DNA of 64,000 bases from NCBI RefSeq assembly GCF_019891545.1, contig NZ_JAHDIU010000004.1, forward strand, positions 248,001-312,000, written 5' to 3'. The translations under genes were made by a program, and so were the position numbers. Shown piece after piece: positions 16,796 through 26,466 of this stretch. The notes beneath the pieces were generated by a model. It was not told where the DNA came from. It saw only the letters and a list, made by a program, of their open reading frames with translations, and made no database searches. Each line of letters starts with the position of its first letter. Position 1 is the stretch's first letter. Source of the DNA: Flavobacterium coralii (lineage in GTDB: Bacteria > Bacteroidota > Bacteroidia > Flavobacteriales > Flavobacteriaceae).

Positions 16796-16827
16796 ACAAA
16801 GCCTTTCTGTTATTAGAAAGGCTTTGT
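16796..16827 (-). terminator. Terminator downstream of deoC
   Basis: ACAAAGCCTTTCT (16796-16808) and AGAAAGGCTTTGT (16815-16827) form a perfect 13-base stem with a 6-base loop, 3 bases after the deoC stop. The T tract on the minus strand is short, so efficiency is uncertain. Confidence 0.65.
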
Positions 16828-16830
16828 TTA

Positions 16831-17574
16831 TTAATATCCGCCCTGTGCAGTATCGCCTTCGGCTATAGCTTTCGCGGATGATGTACCGATGCGCTTTACA
16901 CCGAGCTGTATCATTTGCTGTGCTTCTTCAAAAGTACGCACGCCCCCGGCAGCCTTTACCGGCAAAGGGAAACAATTTTCCAGCATCAGCTTAATTGTGT
17001 GCAGGGTTGCACCGTTTGGCACACCTTCTTCGGTTTTATAAAAACCCGTTGATGACTTCACAAAAACCTTATTATAGTCTTTTTCCTCGAAATTAGAAAT
17101 CACCACATTCTTAACCAGTGCGCTGATCTTTATTATCTCCATATCAGTAAGCGCAGCAACCTCTATAATCCACTTTGCTGTTTTGCCCTGTTGTAAAGCA
17201 AAACGCGTGCAGGCCAACACCTCTTCTTTTACTATTGCAGCATCTCCTGCTTTAAAAGCTGTATAATTCACAACAAAATCAAGTTCATCAGCGCCGTCTT
17301 CAACAGCCTGCTGTGCTTCGGCAAGCTTATTTTCGAGGCTGCAAAGTCCATCAGGGAAATCTATAACAGTACCTACCAATACCACTGCGCCTGCATTTAC
17401 AACCATTTCTTTTGCGGCTTTTACTACTTCGGGGCGTATCATAACAAGCTTATAGTCTTCTTGTATTGCCTCAGCAACCGTTGCTTTTGCTACTTCTAAA
17501 TTTTCTTGTTCAGACAGCCCCGCCACGGCGGCAGTTTTTAGGTAAGTTGAATCAAGGTACTGTTTTATATCCAT
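16831..17574 (-). CDS. deoC: Deoxyribose-phosphate aldolase
   Basis: Cleaves 2-deoxyribose 5-phosphate to glyceraldehyde 3-phosphate and acetaldehyde in deoxynucleoside breakdown. It is a class I aldolase TIM barrel of 247 residues. The Schiff-base lysine lies in FVKSSTGF, the second catalytic lysine in PVKAAGGVRT, and the early DSTYL and the strand DELDFVVNY supply the relay Asp. The C terminus ends in QGGY with the conserved terminal Tyr. It stands alone, followed by a hairpin terminator; the vanZ-like gene lies 46 bases upstream. Confidence 0.96.
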   Translation of the reverse strand: MDIKQYLDSTYLKTAAVAGLSEQENLEVAKATVAEAIQEDYKLVMIRPEVVKAAKEMVVNAGAVVLVGTVIDFPDGLCSLENKLAEAQQAVEDGADELDFVVNYTAFKAGDAAIVKEEVLACTRFALQQGKTAKWIIEVAALTDMEIIKISALVKNVVISNFEEKDYNKVFVKSSTGFYKTEEGVPNGATLHTIKLMLENCFPLPVKAAGGVRTFEEAQQMIQLGVKRIGTSSAKAIAEGDTAQGGY

Positions 17575-17620
17575 AACTCTATAAATAATTATCCCCCCGT
17601 TATTGCGGAGGGATATGATA

Positions 17621-17998
17621 TTAATTTTTACTTTTTTGCAGTAGCCAAAGCAACAATACTGCTGCCGCGCTACCCATAGTGTTGAATGCTATATCAAGAA
17701 TATCGGCGTTTCTGCCATTTGTAAAAAGCAATTGCGATAACTCCACCAGCGAGCCATATATGAAAGCTGCAGTGAGTGCAATATACCTAAGCTTTACAAG
17801 ATTTGTTTTTTTGCGGCTGTAAAAATAAGCATACCACAAAATGGTGAACACAAAATAAAAAACAAAATGCCCTATTTTATCTTTATACGGCAGCTCCCAC
17901 GCATTAACAGGTCCCAGCTTTTCCATGCTTACAAGACACAGCACGGTTAAAAAAATGGTCCAGGCAATGGCAGCGCCAAGATAAATGTTACGCACCAA
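17621..17998 (-). CDS. VanZ-like membrane protein
   Basis: A 125-residue protein with four TM segments and the VanZ-family pattern: [44 protein letters not shown] (D-K-x-x-H-F-x-x-Y/F), [20 protein letters not shown] with the following [27 protein letters not shown]. VanZ homologues confer teicoplanin tolerance in some Gram-positives, but the role in Bacteroidota is unknown. Its first 11 bases overlap the end of gcvH, so it is co-transcribed with it, a conserved flavobacterial arrangement. Confidence 0.9.
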   Translation of the reverse strand: MVRNIYLGAAIAWTIFLTVLCLVSMEKLGPVNAWELPYKDKIGHFVFYFVFTILWYAYFYSRKKTNLVKLRYIALTAAFIYGSLVELSQLLFTNGRNADILDIAFNTMGSAAAVLLLWLLQKSKN

Positions 17999-18368
17999 TA
18001 AGTTCTTTATACTGTTCGCTGCTAAGCAGCTCGTCAGCCTCGGCAGGATTGTTTATTTTAACTTTTACCATCCATCCTTCTCCGTAAGGGTCAGAGTTTA
18101 CTTTTTCAGGTGTGCTTTCAAGCTCGTCATTAAACGCTACTATTTCGCCGCTAAGTGGCAGGAACAGGTCAGATACTGTTTTAACAGCCTCAACGGTACC
18201 AAACACTTCATCTTTAGATAGTGACTGGTCAAGCGTTTCCACCTCTACATATACTATATCGCCAAGTTCTTTCTGGGCAAAATCGGTAATGCCAACGGTA
18301 GCTGTTTCGCCTTCAATCTTAACCCATTCGTGGTCTTTAGTGTACTTTAAATCTGCAGGTATATTCAT
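17988..18368 (-). CDS. gcvH: Glycine cleavage system H protein
   Basis: The lipoyl carrier that shuttles the aminomethyl group between the P, T and L proteins. Its 126 residues have the standard length and the lipoyl-lysine K63 in [15 protein letters not shown], with [13 protein letters not shown] at the N terminus and [11 protein letters not shown] near the C terminus. It is separated from sprA by 60 bases and overlaps the vanZ-like gene. The partner gcvP is in this window at 56.9 kb but not linked; gcvT is not seen. Confidence 0.97.
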   Translation of the reverse strand: MNIPADLKYTKDHEWVKIEGETATVGITDFAQKELGDIVYVEVETLDQSLSKDEVFGTVEAVKTVSDLFLPLSGEIVAFNDELESTPEKVNSDPYGEGWMVKVKINNPAEADELLSSEQYKELIGA

Positions 18369-18384
18369 TGTTGTTTGTTTTTAG

Positions 18385-18392
18385 CAAATGTA
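18385..18392 (-). promoter_or_regulatory. -7 box of gcvH
   Basis: Minus-strand TACATTTG, a perfect TAnnTTTG, 16 bases before the gcvH ATG. The -33 region is A/T only, without a clean TTTG. Confidence 0.5.
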
Positions 18393-18428
18393 TGTTTTAA
18401 TGCAATATATTTAAAATGATTTTAATCA

Positions 18429-21400
18429 TTAATTACCAAAATTATACCTAAGCGTAAAGCCTGTCCTTATGTTGGTAAGCGGATATGACGTAGAGATAAC
18501 AGCCTGAGAGAACGAATGGTCGTAGTAGAAAATAGCAGTAAGGTTTTTACTGAACGAATAATCTGCCGTAAACCTTACCGACCATATATTCTGCCCGCCG
18601 CCAAGCTGGTTGTTATCATAATCGAGGTAACGCACTATGGTTTCATTCTTCCTTAACGTAAAATCGGCTTTCAGGTTAATGTCGCTCTTAATAGTATTGG
18701 TAGGGTTATCTGCCAGTTTAGAGTTTATAACCACATCTTTAATGCGGTAGCCAAGGCCCAGCGTATATTCGTTACCCTTAACCTCTGTAAGCAGGTTATT
18801 GTCAAAACTCATGTTAAGCGTCCTGTCCTTCCTTATCTCCGCAAGTACCTTTATAGAGTTTTTCATTTCAAAATCTAACCTTATCAATGGGTTAAACTGC
18901 TCTGAAAGGCTGATGTTAGAGATAATCATCCTGTTGAACAAATTACCGCCATTGTCTACCTGAGACTGCATAAGCGTACCATCCGGCTGCAACTGATTAG
19001 AATTATATTCAAGGTTAGAAGTATAGGCATTAACATTATAAATAGCAGTATAACCATGCTGAACAGAGAACCTCCTGAACCTGTCTTTAAAGAATTTGTA
19101 ACGCATAAGCCCGGTGTACTTAACAATCCAGTTAGGCAATGGTACACTCCTGAATGCGCTTGTAGATACCTTAGATGCATCCTGCCCTGTGTAAGCGGCC
19201 ATAAATGACGGAAGTAGCACCCTTTGACTGTTTTTACCAAAACCGACAGGATATCCTGCATTTGCTTCTGCAAAATCACCTGTCGGGGTTCCCGGTTGCC
19301 CGTCTCCGTAACGGTTGAAGTCAGTAGTACCATAAAACTGCTCGGCAAGCCTGTTGGCAATTGTCAGCCTGTTTTCCCTCATCTGGTCAAACGCTTCAGA
19401 ACCGTTTACATCACTACGGCTGAAAGCCGTTTTTATCATTATGGTAGAAATCTGGAAATTACCAAAATTGTATGGAGAGCGTGAATTATAATCAAAAATG
19501 CCGTCACCATCCTGGTCGGTAAGGTCATACTGTTCAGAGAAATTATCCTGCTTTATCTTTTTGGCTGAAAGGTCTATCCTGAAATCAGGGAATAAATCTA
19601 CTGCCGAAGTAAGGTTAAGTGTTTCTGAGGTAACCTGTGTAAAGTTTTGGTTAAACTCGCTATATGTAGTAAGGTAGCCGTTTTGTGCTGCCTCCTGCCT
19701 AACATCTAAATCCTGGCTACCCAGAACAAAACCTACCGTAGGCCTTGTAGAACCCAGGAAGCCAATGCTTGGCAGGTAACCCGGTAAAAAGATACCGCCA
19801 TTTTTAACATAGTTTACCTGAACATCTTTAACGCTGGTAACTACACCTATAAGCCCGTTAACAAACGTGTTGCCGCTTTGCTGCGGTTGTGGCTTAGCCG
19901 CAATTTTTTCTCCCGGCTTTGGCGCTGCCTGTGGCGCTGCATTACGTGCAGCCGGTTTTTTAGGGACAAGCCCTATATACTTATAGAACGAATCAAGATT
20001 GAACGATGCAGTTAATTTATGCTGGCTGTTGTTCTGAACTGTATTACCCAAATCGTAAACAGTAAGCTGCCCTGTATCTTCATTTCTCTGTTCTATGCTT
20101 GACAAAGCCTCTGATGAACGCTGCCAGTTGTAAGTACCTGTATAAGTGTAAGTAGATTTAACAAAACTGAATACCGGCAACTTGTACAGTGGCAAATCAT
20201 AATTAAATACGAATGTCTGGGTGTGGGTGTTAGCCTCGCCTACATTCCAGAAGTCGTGCCATACATCATAACTTTGCACAGGCCTGTTATCTTCATCAAG
20301 ATAATTGCGCACAATATTGCTGGTAGTAACATTATAGTTAAACCTCAGCGATTTGGTTATATTATAATTAAAGCCGTAGTTGTAGTTAAAGAAATAATTC
20401 CTCCTGTAAAGCGGGTCTATCGGAATTCCTTCTACCTCAATATTCCTGTATTGCTGCCTGTTATACTGCCTTAAAATATTAGAGCTGAAGGAAATATTAT
20501 TAGGCAGGTAATTAAAATTGAAATCGCTCAGCAGTTTCCAGTACTGGCTCTTCTTCATAAACTCTACATTCTTTAGTGGCTCAACAGGCTTACTCTGGAA
20601 TGCATAAGTATAATCTGCCCCTACCCTTACCTGCTGGTCAAGAAGGTTTTCAATTTCATAGTCGTGGTGGTTAACCTGGTTGTAAGAATAGGACAGCGTA
20701 ACGTTTTCTACGTCATATATGTGTGGCTTTTGCTCCGGTGCCCTTTCTTTTTTAACACCAATAAAGTTGATGCTTTTACGCTTGGTATAGTCTATAGCCC
20801 TGTTTCTAAGATTTTCCCTTTCTGCTTCAGAATCAGCCTCGTCTATCATCTGCTCCAACCTTACATCCTGCTGGAACGGGTCATACTCAGGTGTTATTAT
20901 TTCTTCGCCAACACCATAGTTAAACGGCACGTTAATACCCCACTTTTTCGGCAACAGCATACCTAAATTAACATTGGTTACTATATCATATTGCTGCACG
21001 TCTTCCCTGCTCCTTTCGTTAGGGCTTTGCTCTACAGAACCAAAGCCTATGGTGCTCATGCGCCCCGTAGCCGAAACAGTAGCAAAATCGGCAAGGTTGG
21101 TATCCATACTGGCTACGGCTGCCATACCTCCTTTATTATCCATGTCACTAAGGCGGAACTCGTTAAACCATACTTCTCCCCTCAGGTTTTTGGCACCCGG
21201 TTCACCAAGTTCATAGCCGTTCCTTACCCCCAGCATAAGCGTGCGGACATAACCAAAGTTAGGGTTACCCTTAATACCGATACGCATCCTGTTATCAGGG
21301 TCGGCACCCGAGATGAGATCGTTCAGCTCTGCATATATAACACCCAGTTCGTTAGGTGTAGGTGCAGTACCGTTAAGTGCCGCTATTTTAAGTTTGGTAA

Positions 21401-24400
21401 GCGCATCCAGCGCAACCTGAATTTCATTTTCTTCCGGCCATATTGCCTCTGCCGTCCTTTCAGTCTGGCCGGTAACATTAAGCCTTATCTCTACCTCATA
21501 AAAGTTTTCGGTAAAGTCATTACCAAACCTCAGGAAGGCTTTCATTTCACCGTCCAGAAGCGGGTTGGTATCAGTTGGCAGTGCCTCGGCATGTAAAAAC
21601 ATACGCAGCTTTTTATACTGGCGCATATCCACATTCACATTTTTAAATACTGCACGCGCATCGCCGGGCTCAAGTCCGCCGTTAACGTCGCCGTCACCGG
21701 CATATACCCTTAATGAAAGCGATTGCTCATTTTGGTTTATAACTGCGTTATTGTTATAAAGCTGTTCCCTTTGCACACCCGGTGGCGACACATACGGTAT
21801 AGGCGAGCGGTCTCCGTTTTCCTGAATGTTAAGCGCAACCACATCAAAGCCTGTATTGTCCTGGTTGTTCTGCTCTGTGTTTTCATTCGGGTCAAGTGTG
21901 TTGGCATACCTTCTCCATTCACCACGTACTAGATCAAGAGCACCAAAACGAAGCGTTATCTCTCTCCTGAATCCGGTAACGAACATCCTCATAAAACGAA
22001 TGGCACGGATACTGTTTATACCGCCAACAGATTCGCGGTCAGGATTTTCTATAGGAATTTTATAAAGAAGCCACCTACCCTGCGCCTGGTCACCGTTTGC
22101 CAGGTTAACCTGTGTAAAAGGCCTTTCGTCAACAAGATAGTTCTGCCCTATTACAGCATTAGGCCCAATCGGCACCCTGTATCTGTAATAAGCGTCTATA
22201 GTGTTCATCGTGTTATCCCTATTCACATCTTCTGTGTCAGGAAGAGTAGTATTACCGCGGTTTGCGTCACCCACATCTACAGGAGAGTTACCATCTGTAC
22301 CGTTATAATTTTTATACCTTGATATTACATCTCCCTGTGCATTAAGATAGAACTGGTAGTTATCAGCAGAAGGGTCATTAGTGTCAAATCCGGGAAACTT
22401 AGCTGCCTCCTCTGCATCGGTAAGGCCATCAAAGCCCACATCCTGAACGTTACGGTTTGCGGTACTTGTATCAAAAGCATAAATAAGTGATTGTGATACC
22501 GGCACATCTCCCCAAACGCTGTTAAAGACAGGCTGGTTTCCGTTAGCTTCCGGCAGGCCATTTTCATACTGCTTCCTGTTATCCTTAAGTATATCTTCCG
22601 ATATTTCACCAAGGTTAATTTCAAGAGTACCCGTATTGTCAAAATCGGCTGCGCCGGGGTTACCGTCATATGGGTCGAGCATCCAGAACTGGATGTACTC
22701 AACGTTTGTCTGCTCAAAGTTGGTTGAGTTAATGGCACGCATTATACCCGCCCAGTTGGTTTCGGCTTCAGCCTCTGTAAAAGTATTGCCGCCCTGCACT
22801 AAAGGGTTAAAGTTGTATGGTCCCCTTTCCTGCGGGAAATAGGTAAGGTCGAGTGTATTTACAACACTCACCTGCCCTGGCACTACATCTGTTACCGGAT
22901 AAAGCTCATCATAGTAGATTCTCCTTGTCCTGTTAGAAGAAAGATCTACCGGACTAACGGGGCGCTGGTTACTGTAAAATATTGGGTCTATACTGTACCA
23001 TGCCAGTTTTGCCCTTTTAAATCCGTACGAAAGGTCATTTGTTGGCGGGTTATTATCAGGGAACATTGTTACAGGTGCGCTTGATAATGTCCAGCCTTGT
23101 GCAGAGCGCATGTCTATAGTAGTCTGAGAACCTTCAAAGTCATCTACATAAGTGGTAGCCTCTCCATTAAACTGGTCTGCTTTAGATGCTCCCGGTTTAA
23201 GATAGGCAATCTCGCCCCTGAAAGAGAAGTTAGAAGGCACATCGGTATCTATATTCGGCAGCTTATTAACAAGCCTTGTAAAGAATGGTACCTCTGTATT
23301 ATAAATAGTATTAAGCCCAAAAATGGTATTGTTAACAGATTCCTGGCCGTAATTGGTCTTTGTAGTGAATGGCCTTTCGGACATATTAAGCATGGTAGCA
23401 CCAACTAAAAACTTATCGCTGAATTTATGCTCGATATTAAAGCCTGCAAATCGCCTTGTCTGCTGCCCGAAAACGGCATTGTTCTCTACAGAAACTTCTA
23501 TTGGCGTGTTAGAAGCAAGTAAAGACGGGTCTTGTATGTACACGCGCCCTATTTGGTAGTTAACTGTATAATCTACACCCTCTACCAACACGCGCCCACC
23601 GGCAGTAACCACTACCGAACCCTGCGGAACGTTGAATGCACCTAAAGGAATGCCATCGCCACCACTTGACTTGAAACGCCCCCTTAACTGGAACTTATTC
23701 TTTTCACTGTCCTGCAATGCATCAGCCTGTGTAGATTTATAAAGGCTCCTGTAAACATACCTGAACTGGTTGGCGTTAAACCCTGACTCATCCTCATCAT
23801 CGTTATAATCTTCAACAGAACCGTCGGTTGTATCTAAAAGGTCATATAAATATTCACCAAAAGGCTCTACTGTTGTAAATATGATACGCCCGTACTGTGC
23901 ATCTACAGTAAGCCTTGGCACATAGTCGAAGAATCCGTCTCCACCTTCCTGCGGGTCGTTGGTATAATTTAGCCTGTCAAGGTTAAAAACACGCAGTAGT
24001 GGCGTGTCAACCGCTTCTTCGGGCAGTGGCGCTGCAGGGTGCTGCGGAGTTCCCGGAGCAGCCGTAATGTAGTTTAGCGGTGAAGGATCTGTATATAGTA
24101 TATTAAACCTGAAATCTTCCTGCTCTAATTGATAGGCGTTGGGTATCTGGTAGATGTTTTTCATCATCAGGTCCCAAACCGGCTCCTCTACATTAACAAG
24201 GTTACTTTTAAGCATCTTCAAAATAAGGCTTTGTGTTGACACAGTACCCGCATCCTGGTTTTGCTCATTAGGGTTGGTAACCACAGTGGCATCTACACCG
24301 TCAGTACCAAATTCACCCACCTGGTACACCTGGTCGCCTATGGTGTACTGGTAAGCAACTGCAAGCACCTCATCATTTTGCAGCCTTTGGTTTAATGATA

Positions 24401-25829
24401 TATAACCTAACTGCTCATGGTAGGTAAACTCGCTCGTAGTTAGTTTTCGTGCATTTTCAAGTTTAGAATAGTCACGGCCCTCATCAGCATCAAGCCCATT
24501 TGTAAAACTCGCATCACTTACTGTTACTATTTCCCTAACAGATGAAGCAAGCCACCCGGTAGTACCTATTTGTGCAGGGTCAAGTTTGTTATTGCTGTTA
24601 TCAGGCGGTGAGTTAAACTGTACTGTACCCTCCTGATTGGTAAAAAAGCCTGCAGGAGCAGAACCTCCGCTCGCAAAACCTACTGCCTCATCTGTAATGT
24701 CCTGCACATCATTGCTAACAATGCTCAGCTTTGTTAGCGGTGCTTCACCTAAATCCTGTAAAGCTATAATGTTACGCGTGTTATTTTCCTGTGCATTGAT
24801 GCGGTTTTGCCTGTTGGTTACCCAAACTTCTATACGGGTAATTTGCACACGGGTATCTATGTAAGGATAATTGCGCAGGGCATTATCATAGCGGTTCCTG
24901 AAATACTGCGACAGGAAAAAGTGCCTGTCATTATCATATTCAAGTGCAAAAAGCTCAAAGTCCTGTATGGTACCGCCACCCTCGGCAGTTACTGTACGGG
25001 TTTGCGATTTTTGTTCTGAAAATATACCTGTAAAGGTGGTTTTACCAAATTGTAATTGTGCCTTAACACCGAAAAGGCTTTGTGCACCCCTTACCAATGA
25101 ATTGGAAAGCGGGAAACTCACGTTACCCACTTCTATTTTCTGAATAATATCGTCTTCGGTGGGAGTATACTCCAGCTTGATAAGGTTCTGGAAGGCAAAT
25201 GTAGATTCGGTATCATAGTTGGCGGTAACGTTTAGCCTTGTACCCACCTTACCCTGAAGGCTCATACTGATACGTTGGTCGAAATCAAACGTAAAAGTAC
25301 GGCGGTTTCGCGGGGAAAGCTGCGGGTTATCCTGTTTGGTGAAACGCACTCCCAAATCAAGTTCTACCGAACCCTGGGGCTTAATATCTATAGTGTTACT
25401 ACCGAATATTGTTTCAAAAAACCTTGAGTTTACATAGTAGCGCGGCAAAAGGTTACGCTGTTCTTCTTCTGTACCCTTGCCATCCATTGCCCTCGATTTT
25501 TCCTGGTAATACTCGCGCATCGATTCGCGAAGCACCAGTTCTTCATACTGCTCGGGGGTTAATATTACCGGATAAGTTATGTTAAACCCTGCAAAGTCTT
25601 CGGTATAAATATAGCGGTTGGTAACAGGGTCGTAAGTATAAGCCTCAATAATACTCTTGGGGTTAGGCACCTCTACCTTACCTGTATTATATCCTTTTAT
25701 GGTATCACGAGCAGCCTCTTCCTCTTCTTCATCTACCTGGGCCTGCATTGCAAGTCCAAAAAGCAAAAAAACTGCGGAAAGCGTATATTTTAGTTTAATA
25801 AAAAAATCGTTAGAGTAATCTGTTTTCAA
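18429..25829 (-). CDS. sprA: SprA, giant outer membrane translocon of the type IX secretion system
   Basis: SprA forms the very large single-chain beta-barrel through which type IX substrates cross the outer membrane, and it is required for gliding adhesin secretion. The 2466 residues agree with the family (about 2400). After a signal peptide ending AMQAQ comes an acidic stretch VDEEEEEAAR, then the repetitive strand-rich body, for example GSVELDLGVRFTKQDNPQLS and VGNVSFPLSNSLVRGAQSLFG. It ends in ...TNIRTGFTLRYNFGN, a barrel-type C terminus. The only suitable start is TTG at 25829, since the first ATG lies inside the signal peptide. It begins 2 bases after the ruvA stop, so it is read with ruvA, the known flavobacterial order ruvA-sprA-gcvH. 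Confidence 0.96.
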   Translation of the reverse strand: MKTDYSNDFFIKLKYTLSAVFLLFGLAMQAQVDEEEEEAARDTIKGYNTGKVEVPNPKSIIEAYTYDPVTNRYIYTEDFAGFNITYPVILTPEQYEELVLRESMREYYQEKSRAMDGKGTEEEQRNLLPRYYVNSRFFETIFGSNTIDIKPQGSVELDLGVRFTKQDNPQLSPRNRRTFTFDFDQRISMSLQGKVGTRLNVTANYDTESTFAFQNLIKLEYTPTEDDIIQKIEVGNVSFPLSNSLVRGAQSLFGVKAQLQFGKTTFTGIFSEQKSQTRTVTAEGGGTIQDFELFALEYDNDRHFFLSQYFRNRYDNALRNYPYIDTRVQITRIEVWVTNRQNRINAQENNTRNIIALQDLGEAPLTKLSIVSNDVQDITDEAVGFASGGSAPAGFFTNQEGTVQFNSPPDNSNNKLDPAQIGTTGWLASSVREIVTVSDASFTNGLDADEGRDYSKLENARKLTTSEFTYHEQLGYISLNQRLQNDEVLAVAYQYTIGDQVYQVGEFGTDGVDATVVTNPNEQNQDAGTVSTQSLILKMLKSNLVNVEEPVWDLMMKNIYQIPNAYQLEQEDFRFNILYTDPSPLNYITAAPGTPQHPAAPLPEEAVDTPLLRVFNLDRLNYTNDPQEGGDGFFDYVPRLTVDAQYGRIIFTTVEPFGEYLYDLLDTTDGSVEDYNDDEDESGFNANQFRYVYRSLYKSTQADALQDSEKNKFQLRGRFKSSGGDGIPLGAFNVPQGSVVVTAGGRVLVEGVDYTVNYQIGRVYIQDPSLLASNTPIEVSVENNAVFGQQTRRFAGFNIEHKFSDKFLVGATMLNMSERPFTTKTNYGQESVNNTIFGLNTIYNTEVPFFTRLVNKLPNIDTDVPSNFSFRGEIAYLKPGASKADQFNGEATTYVDDFEGSQTTIDMRSAQGWTLSSAPVTMFPDNNPPTNDLSYGFKRAKLAWYSIDPIFYSNQRPVSPVDLSSNRTRRIYYDELYPVTDVVPGQVSVVNTLDLTYFPQERGPYNFNPLVQGGNTFTEAEAETNWAGIMRAINSTNFEQTNVEYIQFWMLDPYDGNPGAADFDNTGTLEINLGEISEDILKDNRKQYENGLPEANGNQPVFNSVWGDVPVSQSLIYAFDTSTANRNVQDVGFDGLTDAEEAAKFPGFDTNDPSADNYQFYLNAQGDVISRYKNYNGTDGNSPVDVGDANRGNTTLPDTEDVNRDNTMNTIDAYYRYRVPIGPNAVIGQNYLVDERPFTQVNLANGDQAQGRWLLYKIPIENPDRESVGGINSIRAIRFMRMFVTGFRREITLRFGALDLVRGEWRRYANTLDPNENTEQNNQDNTGFDVVALNIQENGDRSPIPYVSPPGVQREQLYNNNAVINQNEQSLSLRVYAGDGDVNGGLEPGDARAVFKNVNVDMRQYKKLRMFLHAEALPTDTNPLLDGEMKAFLRFGNDFTENFYEVEIRLNVTGQTERTAEAIWPEENEIQVALDALTKLKIAALNGTAPTPNELGVIYAELNDLISGADPDNRMRIGIKGNPNFGYVRTLMLGVRNGYELGEPGAKNLRGEVWFNEFRLSDMDNKGGMAAVASMDTNLADFATVSATGRMSTIGFGSVEQSPNERSREDVQQYDIVTNVNLGMLLPKKWGINVPFNYGVGEEIITPEYDPFQQDVRLEQMIDEADSEAERENLRNRAIDYTKRKSINFIGVKKERAPEQKPHIYDVENVTLSYSYNQVNHHDYEIENLLDQQVRVGADYTYAFQSKPVEPLKNVEFMKKSQYWKLLSDFNFNYLPNNISFSSNILRQYNRQQYRNIEVEGIPIDPLYRRNYFFNYNYGFNYNITKSLRFNYNVTTSNIVRNYLDEDNRPVQSYDVWHDFWNVGEANTHTQTFVFNYDLPLYKLPVFSFVKSTYTYTGTYNWQRSSEALSSIEQRNEDTGQLTVYDLGNTVQNNSQHKLTASFNLDSFYKYIGLVPKKPAARNAAPQAAPKPGEKIAAKPQPQQSGNTFVNGLIGVVTSVKDVQVNYVKNGGIFLPGYLPSIGFLGSTRPTVGFVLGSQDLDVRQEAAQNGYLTTYSEFNQNFTQVTSETLNLTSAVDLFPDFRIDLSAKKIKQDNFSEQYDLTDQDGDGIFDYNSRSPYNFGNFQISTIMIKTAFSRSDVNGSEAFDQMRENRLTIANRLAEQFYGTTDFNRYGDGQPGTPTGDFAEANAGYPVGFGKNSQRVLLPSFMAAYTGQDASKVSTSAFRSVPLPNWIVKYTGLMRYKFFKDRFRRFSVQHGYTAIYNVNAYTSNLEYNSNQLQPDGTLMQSQVDNGGNLFNRMIISNISLSEQFNPLIRLDFEMKNSIKVLAEIRKDRTLNMSFDNNLLTEVKGNEYTLGLGYRIKDVVINSKLADNPTNTIKSDINLKADFTLRKNETIVRYLDYDNNQLGGGQNIWSVRFTADYSFSKNLTAIFYYDHSFSQAVISTSYPLTNIRTGFTLRYNFGN

Positions 25830-25831
25830 GA

Positions 25832-26413
25832 TTATAAATGTTTTAATGCTTGTTTTATAATAGTTTCAACAGTGGACTGCGGGTTCTCCTTAACAATTTT
25901 TTCTACGGCTTTTTCTGCCATTTTTTTGTTAAAGCCCAATACCTCCAAGGCAGATAACGCTTCATCTTTATTTGTATTGTAACCTGAAACAGAAACTTCT
26001 TCTAAATCGTATAGTTTTAACACTTTATCCTTTAAGTCGAGTATAACACGCTGTGCTGTTTTAGCGCCTATTCCTTTTATAGACTGTATGGTGGCTACGT
26101 CTCCCGAACCGATAGATTGTATTACCTGTTTCGGCTCTAAAGATGAGAGCATGGTGCGGGCTGTTCCTGCCCCTACACCCGACACTGATATGAGTAATTT
26201 AAATAACTCCCTTTCGGCTTTTTCCATGAAGCCGAATAACGTATGGGCATCCTCTTTTATCTGCAAATAGGTGTACAGCCTGATGCTCTCTGAATCGGGA
26301 AGTAAAGAAAAAGTGTGCAGCGATATATTAACCTGATAGCCTACCCCGTTGCAGTCTATCACCACTTCTGTTGGTGTTTTTTCTACCAGCCTACCCTGTA
26401 GATGTGCTATCAT
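25832..26413 (-). CDS. ruvA: Holliday junction branch migration protein RuvA
   Basis: RuvA tetramers hold the four-way junction and load the RuvB motor. The 193 residues comprise the N-terminal OB domain (MIAHLQGRLVEKTPTEVVIDCNG onwards), two helix-hairpin-helix motifs (LISVSGVGAGTARTML and IQSIKGIGAKTAQRVILDLKDK) and the C-terminal RuvB-binding domain III (EALSALEVLGFNKKMAEKAVEKI). ruvB lies 3.8 kb away at 30.2 kb, separated by maeB and queG. A perfect -7 box (26435-26442) lies 21 bases upstream; sprA follows after 2 bases. Confidence 0.97.
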   Translation of the reverse strand: MIAHLQGRLVEKTPTEVVIDCNGVGYQVNISLHTFSLLPDSESIRLYTYLQIKEDAHTLFGFMEKAERELFKLLISVSGVGAGTARTMLSSLEPKQVIQSIGSGDVATIQSIKGIGAKTAQRVILDLKDKVLKLYDLEEVSVSGYNTNKDEALSALEVLGFNKKMAEKAVEKIVKENPQSTVETIIKQALKHL

Positions 26414-26434
26414 ATCTGATTTTTAAACAATTCC

Positions 26435-26442
26435 CAAAAATA
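26435..26442 (-). promoter_or_regulatory. -7 box of the ruvA-sprA transcript
   Basis: Minus-strand TATTTTTG, perfect consensus, 21 bases upstream of the ruvA ATG. The -33 element is not obvious. Confidence 0.5.
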
Positions 26443-26466
26443 GTAAAATTCTTTAATCCTGAACCG

